Notes under the pieces: model-generated
Seen by the model: the letters and a program-made list of their open reading frames with translations, nothing else
Told to the model about the DNA's origin: nothing
The model's database searches: none
Shown here: positions 22,760 through 29,697 of the stretch, one piece after another
Position numbering within the stretch: position 1 is the first letter of the stretch
Layout: each line of letters begins with the position of its first letter
Source: CAYNFH01 sp964396385
GTDB lineage: Bacteria > Armatimonadota > Chthonomonadetes > Chthonomonadales > CAJBBX01
Assembly (NCBI GenBank): GCA_964396385.1
Contig: CAYNFH010000030.1
Span: 1 to 40,041 of the forward strand
Direction of reading: 5' to 3'
Length of the DNA: 40,041 nt
Program-made: the position numbers and the translations under genes

Positions 22760-22978
22760 GAATCCCGCGCTTGAGGCCATCATTCTACTTCCTCGGTTAG
22801 GGAGAACTAGCGGGCGGCGTCGTACCACATAGCTGGCGCGCGGCGTCTGCTGGATGAGAGGGGCGCACTTTCAGCAGAGCAGTTCGATAGGCGCATGATG
22901 GAGCACCTCCTCGCCCGGGCATCCTAAGGCTCTACCGATGGCGCCAGAATCGCGGCCGGTGCACCTTGCCTAACCAGT
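22760..22978. other. Intergenic stretch with a short C-terminal gene remnant
   Basis: No complete gene is seen. A short frame at about 22814-22927 ends RRLLDERGALSAEQFDRRMM, then EHLLARAS and a stop, and resembles the C-terminal tail of a longer helical protein. A 23-bp segment inside it (22844-22866) is exactly repeated at 26377-26399. Confidence 0.5.
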
Positions 22979-23224
22979 CAATGGACTCGATGGGCTCGTT
23001 GACGCGCCAGAAACGCCTACGATCTGTCCGTGTTGCGGGACCGAGTTTGGCAGGACGCGTTTCGGTGGAAGCCATGAGGAGCTCCGAGACCGCGGGCGCG
23101 CTGCCGGTGCGCGCTGGTGGGATTCAGGCTCTCCTACCCCGCCTGACTTGAGTCTAGTAGAACGATCGAAGCGGTTTGGCTTTGCTCCAGTGGCGGGACG
23201 CGTCGCGTCCGATAGACGAGGCTG
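22979..23224 (+). pseudogene. Second decayed zinc-ribbon copy
   Basis: In one frame, without a usable start codon, it reads NGLDGLVDAPETPTICPCCG, TEFGRTRFGGSHEELRDRG, ARWWDSGSPTPPD and ends at a stop near 23224. It matches the second half of the copy at 21791-22058 (ICPCCGTE, SHEEL, WWDSGSP, PPP). The first CPFC ribbon has degenerated. I see no intact product. Confidence 0.6.
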
Positions 23225-23226
23225 AA

Positions 23227-23481
23227 ATGCGGATCGTGCCGATGGCAATCAACGTAAGGCCAACATGCCCGGAGCACCCGGAGGCTGACCTGGTAGTTGA
23301 CGTGGACGTGATCCCGTCCAAGAGAGGTCGCCGGGGTCACCGCGTCTTCCACATACAGTATCGCTGTGACGAGTGTGGCGAACCACTTCTTGCGGCCTGG
23401 AACGAAGAAATCCTGCTTGGCGATGTAGAGCTGTTCCAGCCTGAATGGGACTGGCTGGAGCTCAACCTCGGACCTTTGTAG
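23227..23481 (+). CDS. Small probable zinc-binding protein
   Basis: An 84-residue protein. MRIVPMAINVRPTCPEHPEA opens it, and a YRCDECGEPLLAAW motif follows after about 30 residues. The Cys-x2-His and Cys-x2-Cys pattern suggests one zinc site. The acidic C-terminal half (DVELFQPEWDWLELNLG) is unusual for a DNA-binding ribbon. The start at 23227 is the first ATG in frame; no ribosome-binding site is evident. The next gene begins 12 bases after its stop, so the two may be cotranscribed. No family recognised. Confidence 0.55.
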   Translation: MRIVPMAINVRPTCPEHPEADLVVDVDVIPSKRGRRGHRVFHIQYRCDECGEPLLAAWNEEILLGDVELFQPEWDWLELNLGPL

Positions 23482-23493
23482 CTCTTCAACCGC

Positions 23494-24303
23494 ATGGCTA
23501 GACTTTGCGAGCAATTGCAGGCGATTAGATCCATGGCATCTACGGACAACTCGGTTAAGCTGGATGACGCGGACCGGAGCCCACTAGACCTTCGGGAATC
23601 TTCGGAGTACGCCCTGAATCACATAGAGCTCTGCGAGCGAAGGCTTGACCTCCGACTAAAGCTCGAGGCTGTTAGGAAAACAGTGGCGCGCCTCAAGCCA
23701 AGAAACTCTCCTGACGAATCGGCGACAATTAGTGCCTTAGCTCCCTGGCGCGAGAGAGCTCGGAAGTTGCGACAAGAGCACGAGTTAGCCGATCGGCGGG
23801 TCATGGAAAGCAGGCAGTTACGCATGCCCGTCCTGACGCAATTTGCTGCACTCGATACTGGCGATGACGAGTGTGCGGCTCTCCAGAGAAGGCTTCTTCA
23901 CTGCCTTAGCCGGTCTGAGGCCGAGGAAGTCCTCTTGCTGATGCTTTGGAAGAAGCCAGATTGCACCGTCGAGGACCGTAGACTCCATATCATCCTGTCA
24001 AAATGCTGGAACTCATGGCCTGGAGCCCAGGCCACGCGCATGTCCGAAGAGAAGCTCATGAGGATTAAGTTTGCTCTGTTCTGCCATCCAGCTATTGAAT
24101 TCTACATTGAGCGCCATCCAGGGGAGGAATATGCGTACCAGCTTTGGAGGATCGATATCTCGCCGCTTGCAATGAGGTCCGGATGCGGACCTTCAGTGCG
24201 GGTTCGTGACAGGGTCACTCCCCCCGAGCTTGAGGCGTACCTTCGTCGCTGGCGCCTCCTGGCCCCTCGTGACCGGCACCCCACGAGGTTGTCGTTCTTC
24301 TGA
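23494..24303 (+). CDS. Unknown protein, less GC-rich than its surroundings
   Basis: A 269-residue soluble, largely helical protein (HIELCERRLDLRLKLEAVRK, REDECAALQ-like acidic helices, RLLHCLSRSEAEEVLLLMLW, then LRRWRLLAPRD near the end). I recognise no domain or catalytic motif. Codon third positions are visibly less GC-rich than in flanking core genes, which fits acquisition by transfer. An in-frame ATG at 23533 is an alternative start. It ends 26 bases before the comM fragment, at what looks like an insertion boundary. Confidence 0.55.
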   Translation: MARLCEQLQAIRSMASTDNSVKLDDADRSPLDLRESSEYALNHIELCERRLDLRLKLEAVRKTVARLKPRNSPDESATISALAPWRERARKLRQEHELADRRVMESRQLRMPVLTQFAALDTGDDECAALQRRLLHCLSRSEAEEVLLLMLWKKPDCTVEDRRLHIILSKCWNSWPGAQATRMSEEKLMRIKFALFCHPAIEFYIERHPGEEYAYQLWRIDISPLAMRSGCGPSVRVRDRVTPPELEAYLRRWRLLAPRDRHPTRLSFF

Positions 24304-24329
24304 CGCCCGCGCGGTACGTTCGCCAATAC

Positions 24330-24617
24330 GTGCTCTTCCTGGATGAGCTGCCGGAGTTCAAGCGGGACGTGCTGGAGGTCCTGCGGCAGCCGCTGGAGGA
24401 CGGGATTGTGAACGTGGCGCGCGTGCAGGCGAGCCTGGTCTACCCCGCCAGCTTCATCCTGGTGGCCAGCATGAACCCGTGCGTCTGCGGCTACTACGGA
24501 GATGCCTACCGGCAGTGCACCTGCTCGCCCACCATGGTCCGCAAGTACCAGCAGAAGATTTCGGGTCCCCTGCTGGACCGCATCGACCTGCACGTGGACG
24601 TGCCGCGCCTGGCGGAG
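24330..24617 (+). pseudogene. Internal fragment of comM (about 97% identical to 20470-20757)
   Basis: This covers from the Walker B region (LFLDELPEFKRDVLEVLRQP) through the Cys-rich insertion (MNPCVCGYYGDAYRQCTC) to LLDRIDLHVDVPRLAE. I count about nine differences over 288 bases against comM in this window, mostly at synonymous third positions. There is no start, Walker A or C terminus. The frame runs on past 24617 into unrelated sequence, so no functional product is expected. Same orientation as comM. Confidence 0.9.
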
Positions 24618-24890
24618 CTTGCAGCGGCTGCTATCCGGCGGCGGCTGGAGGAGCGGCACGCGCGTGCGGAGGTCGGCGCGGTCCTGGATGCTGATCTGGT
24701 TCTGGTACTCCACGCGGTCCAGGCGCGCCTGCACGTTGATGAAGGCGCCGCCCTCATGGGCCTCATCGGCGTCATTGGCGGCGCCGCAGACGATCCCCTG
24801 CCAGATGGTCACGTAGCGCACGGCTTGGTCCGGCCGGCGGGCGGCGCGCTTAATCTCTGCGAGAAGCTGGTTGCCTTGGTGATGGTTCAT
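24618..24890 (-). pseudogene. Truncated gene of unknown function, cut by the comM fragment
   Basis: The frame starts with an ATG at 24890, preceded by GAGGG with good spacing: MNHHQGNQLLAEIKRAARRP, DQAVRYVTIWQGIVCGAAND, then EGGAFINVQARLDRVEYQNQ and ISIQDRADLRTRVPLLQPP. It meets the comM fragment at 24617, beyond which the frame is only antisense comM. The start and ribosome-binding site look genuine, so this is probably a real gene whose 3' end was lost. I cannot assign a family. Confidence 0.6.
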
Positions 24891-25050
24891 AGGACCCTCA
24901 GATTCTTGGACGGGGGGCCGAACCAAAAGGTGTGCGGGAGAGTATATACAGTCAACGGCCCCCCGGAACCGTGTTGCCCAGGCGAAGCTGCGTTCGGTAA
25001 CCGAGCGCGTGTAAGAGCCTGCATCTCAAGCACGAGTCAGGAGGGTTCAT

Positions 25051-25905
25051 TTGACGATGAAGCGACGATGTCTACAGGTGGGTCTCGCGTTCCTGGCAAT
25101 ACAGGGCTTGTCAGCCGTTACCGTTCACGCGGACACGCTGATTTACAGCCAGTTCGGCGCACTCAATCAACCGAGTCCCGGCCGTTCTCTCTACCAGGTG
25201 AATCTGGAACCTAATCCAGGGGGCGGCAGTACGACCGTTAACCCTGGCGACGGGATTCTGACTGACAACGTTGCCGGCGGTTATTCGACCGTAACGGCCA
25301 ATCCGAAGTGGGACGGGGCGTTCGTGAATACGATCGCGAATATGCACTGCTGGGGAAACACGCCGGACGGGGTTCCCATCAAGCTCACCACGTACCGATA
25401 CATTTACGCGATCTCCCTGCCGGCGTTGCCCACTCCGGCAGCGAACTCGATCTGCTCAACCGTCGACCATCTTATGATCCAGTTCTGGGATGGCGGCGGC
25501 GGGCTCTGGAGCAACCCGAACAGGGTGAGCCTGGAGACGACGATCTATTGGGACCTCGACCCCGTAAACTCCACTTACGGCGACATATTCGTCTACACGA
25601 ACAATACGCCGGGAGACTATCGCAGCGGGCTCAAACTCCTGAATACGGGCATACACGTCACACCGGACGTTAACCACTGGCACGTGTTCGAGGTGCGGGC
25701 GGATCTGGCAAATCAAGTTTACGCGGGTATTGTTATTGACGGGCAGTGGGACCCGCTCAGCGGCGTCAAAATGGCCCAGATACAGCACCTCAACTGGGGC
25801 AACGACACTTCTCTCATCTTCACGTGCGAGGCCGAGAACTCCTGGCGGTTCGCGAACACGCAGTGGAGCGCGAACTTCAAGGATGTGAAGATCTATCGGC
25901 AATGA
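25051..25905 (+). CDS. Secreted beta-rich protein of unknown function
   Basis: A 284-residue protein with a signal peptide (residues 1-27, CLQVGLAFLAIQGLSAVTVHA then DTLIY). The mature part is rich in Gly, Asn, Trp and Tyr with alternating strands: PKWDGAFVNTIANMHCWGN, SLETTIYWDLDPVNSTYGD, HWHVFEVRADLANQVYAGI and SWRFANTQWSANFKDVKIYR. This suggests a lectin- or laminin-G-like jelly roll, perhaps glycan binding; that is inference. GGAGG lies 8 bases before a TTG at 25051 and 14 before the ATG at 25057, so I prefer the TTG start. A perfect hairpin follows the stop. Confidence 0.65.
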   Translation: MTMKRRCLQVGLAFLAIQGLSAVTVHADTLIYSQFGALNQPSPGRSLYQVNLEPNPGGGSTTVNPGDGILTDNVAGGYSTVTANPKWDGAFVNTIANMHCWGNTPDGVPIKLTTYRYIYAISLPALPTPAANSICSTVDHLMIQFWDGGGGLWSNPNRVSLETTIYWDLDPVNSTYGDIFVYTNNTPGDYRSGLKLLNTGIHVTPDVNHWHVFEVRADLANQVYAGIVIDGQWDPLSGVKMAQIQHLNWGNDTSLIFTCEAENSWRFANTQWSANFKDVKIYRQ

Positions 25906-25941
25906 AGCCTTGATCCCGTGACAGGGACGTACCTGGACTTT

Positions 25942-25980
25942 GCGCAGGCTGGACTGCTGAACGAGCAGTCCAGCCTGCGC
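25942..25980. terminator. Perfect 17-bp hairpin after the secreted protein gene
   Basis: The stem 25942-25958/25964-25980 is perfect, with a 5-base loop GAACG. There is no T-run after it on either strand, so it may be a bidirectional barrier, an mRNA 3'-end stabiliser or a repeat rather than a classical terminator. It lies 37 bases after the stop at 25905. Confidence 0.6.
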
Positions 25981-26008
25981 AGCGATTTCATGCCGCAAGC
26001 GCCATGCC

Positions 26009-26393
26009 CTATCCCCACGTGCTGCCGCCGTCTTGGCTGCACAGGTTGGCGAGGGCGGGCGGGGAGCCGCTGGTCAGGTCGATGGCGATGGGCAGGCCGC
26101 CTACGGCGGTCAGGTCGACGCTGGCCATGTTGGGGATGGACTTGCGGGCGCCCGCGCTCATGTCGTAGATGGTCCCGGAGCTGTAGTGCCCTTGGAGCAG
26201 GTCCCGCTTGACGAGCAGGTTTGCCACCGGCGGGATGGTTCAGGCGGCCAGGGCGAAGAGGTTGAACTGGCTTACGCACCCGGCCCAGGGGACCTGGAGC
26301 GCGCTGGAGGTGCCGGTGGGGTACCGGACCTGATCGTTGGCAGCGGCGGACCAGTCGTGCGGGTCGAAGCTGTGCACGTCTGCTGGATGAGAG
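26009..26393 (-). pseudogene. Gene fragment with one in-frame TGA
   Basis: On the minus strand one frame reads HSFDPHDWSAAANDQVRYPT, SALQVPWAGCVSQFNLFALA, A, TGA, TIPPVANLLVKRDLLQGHYS, then MSAGARKSIPNMASVDLTAV, GGLPIAIDLTSG and ends CSQDGGSTWG. Similarity of style on both sides of the TGA suggests a single former gene in which a codon (perhaps Trp TGG) became TGA. There is no proper start: a TAG precedes it, close to a 23-bp repeat shared with 22844-22866. Family not recognised. Confidence 0.5.
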
Positions 26394-26498
26394 GGGCGCT
26401 ATTTCTCCACTCGGTAACGAGCCCCTGTTTGGTAACGAGTGCATTCTCGCCGAGGACGATATCCGGCAGTCGGACCAGATGCAAGTAGCCTTTGCGGA

Positions 26499-26528
26499 TT
26501 GACAAGTGTACTTGCCCCTCGGTAGTAT
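26499..26528 (+). promoter_or_regulatory. Promoter of modAB
   Basis: TTGACA at 26499-26504 and TAGTAT at 26523-26528 are 18 bases apart. This places the start of transcription near 26535 and the modA ATG about 27 bases into the message. I see no obvious ModE palindrome or Moco riboswitch. Confidence 0.7.
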
Positions 26529-26561
26529 AGGCAGCGAACCAATGTCTTCCGCTGCCGCTCC

Positions 26562-27338
26562 ATGAACCGATCCAGCCAGACAATCCTGTACTGCCTGATT
26601 GCGCTGCTCCTGCTGGGGGCACCCCCCCGTGCGAGGGCCGACGAGATCCTGGTGTCCGCCGCCGCCTCGCTAACAGATGCGTTCGGCGAGATCGGCCGTG
26701 AGTATACGCGCGCGAACCCGAGAACCACGGTACGGTTCAACTTCGGGGCGTCCGGCGCGCTCCAGCAGCAGATCCAGCAAGGCGCGCCGGTGGACGTGTT
26801 CGCATCCGCTTCACCCAGGGAGATGGACGCCCTGCAGCGGCGCGGTTACATCGAACCGGGCACGCGCGCCGACTTCGCTGCCAACCGGCTGGCGCTCATT
26901 GCCCCCACTCGAAGCCGGCTTCATGGCTGGTCGGACTTGCGCTCACCCGGTGTACGCCGGGTGGCGCTGGCCAACCCGGATTCCGTACCGGCGGGCCGCT
27001 ACGCCCGGGAGACTCTCATCCGGCGCGGCCTGTGGGACGCGGTGCGCTCTAAATACGTGTTCGGCGAGAACGTCCGCCAGACGCTCACATACGTGGCGAG
27101 CGGCGACGCGGACGCGGGGGTGGTGTTCGCTACGGACGCCCGCATCGAGCGCCAGAAGGTGCGGGTAGTGCAGCTCGCGAATCCCACGGACCACTCTCCC
27201 ATCCTCTACCCCGCCGCAGTGGTGCGGGGCGCGCCCAATCCCTCCGCCGCGCGGCGGTTCGTGTCCTTCCTCCGCGGCCCCGTGGCACAGGCCATCCTTG
27301 CCCGCTACGGATTCGCCGCCGCGCCGCGGCGCTCCTAG
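26562..27338 (+). CDS. modA: Molybdate ABC transporter substrate-binding protein
   Basis: A 258-residue protein with a signal peptide (residues 1-26, LIALLLLGAPPRARA then DEI). The classic ModA pattern follows: ILVSAAASLTDAFGEI, TVRFNFGASGALQQQIQQGA, PVDVFASASPREMDALQRRG, ANRLALIAP, VALANPDSVPAGRYA, ENVRQTLTYVASGDADAGVV and a final RRFVSFLRGPVAQAILARYG. The Ser residues of SAAAS and FGASG are the expected oxyanion ligands. It delivers molybdate or tungstate to the ModB permease encoded 5 bases downstream. There is no lipobox Cys, which is expected for a diderm periplasmic protein. Confidence 0.95.
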   Translation: MNRSSQTILYCLIALLLLGAPPRARADEILVSAAASLTDAFGEIGREYTRANPRTTVRFNFGASGALQQQIQQGAPVDVFASASPREMDALQRRGYIEPGTRADFAANRLALIAPTRSRLHGWSDLRSPGVRRVALANPDSVPAGRYARETLIRRGLWDAVRSKYVFGENVRQTLTYVASGDADAGVVFATDARIERQKVRVVQLANPTDHSPILYPAAVVRGAPNPSAARRFVSFLRGPVAQAILARYGFAAAPRRS

Positions 27339-27343
27339 CCCCG

Positions 27344-28024
27344 TTGCCGGACCTCTCTCCCCTCTGGCTGTCGCTCCTCGTCGCGAGCGTGGCGACGCTG
27401 CTGGTGCTGCCCTTCGGCACGGCCGCCGCCTGGTGGCTGTCGCACGGCCGCACCTTCCCCGGCAAAGGGCTCGTCGAGACGCTGCTCACCCTCCCCCTGG
27501 TCCTGCCGCCCACGGTGGTAGGCTTCTACCTGCTTTTGGTCTTTGGCCGGGGAACGCGCGTGGGCCACTGGCTCAACGACGTGGCGGGGATCCGGCTGCT
27601 CTTTACGTGGGAGGGGGCGGCAGCGGCGGCTTCCGTGATGGCGCTGCCGCTGTTCATTCGGGCGGCTACGGCCGCCTTCGCCGCCGTGGAACCGGAGCTG
27701 CTGGAGGCTGCGCGCACGCTCGGAGCGACAGAATCCGCGGTGCTGGTGAAGGTGATCGTCCCGCTCTCCTACCGCGGCTTACTGGCCGGGGTGGCGCTGG
27801 CGTTCGCCCGCGCGCTGGGAGAATTCGGGGCCACGCTCATGGTCGCCGGTTCCATTCCCGGCCGCACGCAGACGCTGCCGCTGGCCCTCTACGCCGCGGT
27901 GCAGGCCGGTAACGACCACGAGGCGCTACTCTACACCCTGCTCCTCTCCATCACGGCGTTTGTACTGCTGGGCAGCGTGGGCGCCTACCAGAGCCGCATC
28001 ACCGCCTCCCATGGGGGAAAGTGA
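27344..28024 (+). CDS. modB: Molybdate ABC transporter permease
   Basis: A 226-residue permease with about five membrane segments (LWLSLLVASVATLLVLPF, LLTLPLVLPPTVVGFYLLLV, GAAAAASVMALPLFIRAA, LAGVALAFARALGEFGATLM, ALLYTLLLSITAFVLLG). The EAA loop is present as EAARTLGATESAVLVKVIVP, and the ALGEFGATLMVAGSIPGRTQ signature is specific to ModB. It initiates at a TTG at 27344, 5 bases after the modA stop, by coupling. No ATPase gene (modC) follows, and downstream genes are amidohydrolases. The ATPase must be encoded elsewhere or shared. Confidence 0.94.
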   Translation: MPDLSPLWLSLLVASVATLLVLPFGTAAAWWLSHGRTFPGKGLVETLLTLPLVLPPTVVGFYLLLVFGRGTRVGHWLNDVAGIRLLFTWEGAAAAASVMALPLFIRAATAAFAAVEPELLEAARTLGATESAVLVKVIVPLSYRGLLAGVALAFARALGEFGATLMVAGSIPGRTQTLPLALYAAVQAGNDHEALLYTLLLSITAFVLLGSVGAYQSRITASHGGK

Positions 28025-28188
28025 TTCCCATTTAGCAGCACGCGTACCGGGTGGTACTGTCGAAATCCCGGGCTCACCAACCTCAGGGGAGGAGATGGTC
28101 TGAATCGCGCATAATTCACGCCCGTCGGCCGGGCGGACAGATATGGACGCCTTTATAGCGGGACGACACCGAGTGGGAGGAGACGCGC

Positions 28189-29697
28189 TTGAAGGGATGG
28201 ATGGCGGTATACGTGGTCCTGGCGATCCTGTGCCCCGGCGCGGGGGCGCAGCTCCGGCCCTTCGGGGACGCGCACGCCATTTTGGGCGCCCGCATTGAGA
28301 TAGGCGATGGCCGGGTCATCGAGAAGGGCGACGTCCTGATCCGCGACGGGCTCATCGAGGCCGTGGGAACCGGCCTCAAGATCCCGCCGGACGCGGAGGT
28401 GCTGAAGGGCGACGGCCTCATCGTCTTCCCCGGCTTCATTGATGCGTGCCTCCACAAGGGACTCAAGCTCCCGGACGCCCAGCCAAACCAGGATGCGCCT
28501 CCGGAGCGTTCGGCGGAGGCATCCCCTTCCATGCGCGAGGCGAACCGCAAGGGGGTGCGCGCGGACGTGCGCGCCGCCGAGTGGCTGGCATTCACGGAGG
28601 CCGACCTCACCGCCATCCGCAAGAACGGATTCACCACGGCGCTGGTTTCGGCGGACGGCGGCCTCATAAACGGCACGGCCGCCCTGGTAGACCTCTCCGG
28701 CCGCCCACGCCGCGAGTCCGTGGTCCGTCCGGACGCCACACTCTGCCTGGCGCTCAAGATGGGCGGCAGCCGCTTCGGCGGCGACTATCCCGGTACCATC
28801 CTCGGTTATCTGGCCGACCTCCGGCAGACCTTCCTGGACGCCGACTACCAGCGGCGGCTGGAGGAGGCGTTCGAGGACGGCGCGCCCCACCGGCCGCCTT
28901 TCGACACGCAGCTTGCCGGCCTCCGGCCCGCGCTGGATGACAAGCTCGCCTCCCTCATCGAGGCGGACTCGCCCACGGAGGTGGTTCGGGCGCTGAACCT
29001 GGCGCAGGAGTTCCGGCTCAAGCCCATCCTTTGCGGCGGGGCGGAGGCATGGAAACTGGCGTCCCGCCTTGCGAAGGAGCACGTACCAGTAATCGTGGCC
29101 CTCAACCTCCCGGCGGAGCCCAAAAAGGGAGAGGAGAAGAAGCCACAGCCCGCTAGGCCCGCCGATCAGGCTCCGGCGAAGCCGGCGGAGCAGCCTACCG
29201 CCCCCAAGCCGGAGGAGAGGCCCGGTGGGGCCGCCAAGCCGGAAGAGACGGCCGCGGAACCGGAGGACCCGGACGCGGACATCCCTGCGGCTGCGAAGGC
29301 CGAGAGGCAGCGCCTGCGGCAGGAGAAGGTCGCCAATGCGCGGCGGCTGAACGAGGCCAGCGTGCTCATCGCCTTCACCACGCGCGGGCTGAAGACCCCC
29401 ACCACCTTCTGGGAGAACCTGCGCCGCGCCATAAAGGAGGGGCTGCCGCGAGACGCCGCGCTCAAGGGGCTGGCGCTGAACCCGGCGCGCATCTTCGGCG
29501 TGGAGCGGCAGCTCGGCACCGTGGAGGCCGGCAAGGTCGCCAACCTCACGCTCATGACCGCCGACTTCACCGACCCCAAGGCGGAGACCCGGTACCTATT
29601 CATCGACGGCTGGAGGTTCGACACCAAGCTGGAGAAGCCGGCCCCCGCTCCGGCAGGCATGGAGCTCCCGTTTGGAGGAAGGGACGGCGCGCGATGA
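28189..29697 (+). CDS. Secreted amidohydrolase-like protein with degenerate metal motif
   Basis: A 502-residue protein with a signal peptide (MKGWMAVYVVLAILCPGAGA then QLR). It has the composite-domain start of imidazolonepropionase-like amidohydrolases (HAILGARIEIGDGRVIEKGD, VLIRDGLIEAVG). The usual HxH metal motif after GFIDA is replaced: GFIDACLHKGLKLP. A Pro/Lys/Glu-rich insertion lies at about residues 308-375 (EEKKPQPARPADQ, EETAAEPEDPDADIP). The C terminus is typical (LALNPARIFGVERQLGTVEA, GKVANLTLMTADF). It may be a non-catalytic partner of the next gene. GGGAGGA 7 bases upstream supports the TTG start at 28189. Its TGA overlaps the next ATG. Confidence 0.8.
   Translation: MKGWMAVYVVLAILCPGAGAQLRPFGDAHAILGARIEIGDGRVIEKGDVLIRDGLIEAVGTGLKIPPDAEVLKGDGLIVFPGFIDACLHKGLKLPDAQPNQDAPPERSAEASPSMREANRKGVRADVRAAEWLAFTEADLTAIRKNGFTTALVSADGGLINGTAALVDLSGRPRRESVVRPDATLCLALKMGGSRFGGDYPGTILGYLADLRQTFLDADYQRRLEEAFEDGAPHRPPFDTQLAGLRPALDDKLASLIEADSPTEVVRALNLAQEFRLKPILCGGAEAWKLASRLAKEHVPVIVALNLPAEPKKGEEKKPQPARPADQAPAKPAEQPTAPKPEERPGGAAKPEETAAEPEDPDADIPAAAKAERQRLRQEKVANARRLNEASVLIAFTTRGLKTPTTFWENLRRAIKEGLPRDAALKGLALNPARIFGVERQLGTVEAGKVANLTLMTADFTDPKAETRYLFIDGWRFDTKLEKPAPAPAGMELPFGGRDGAR

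Noticed and set aside
24102..24926. 274-codon minus-strand frame covering 24102-24926
   Set aside because: Only the part from 24890 to about 24618 looks coding; the remainder is antisense to the comM fragment and to the unknown plus-strand gene.
24330..25214. 294-codon frame running from the comM fragment onward
   Set aside because: It joins a comM fragment without start to antisense of the truncated minus-strand gene and to part of the secreted protein region; it is not a fusion gene.
28025..28188. modC or Moco riboswitch in the gap after modB
   Set aside because: There is no open frame of useful length, and I could not find an aptamer-like fold by eye.
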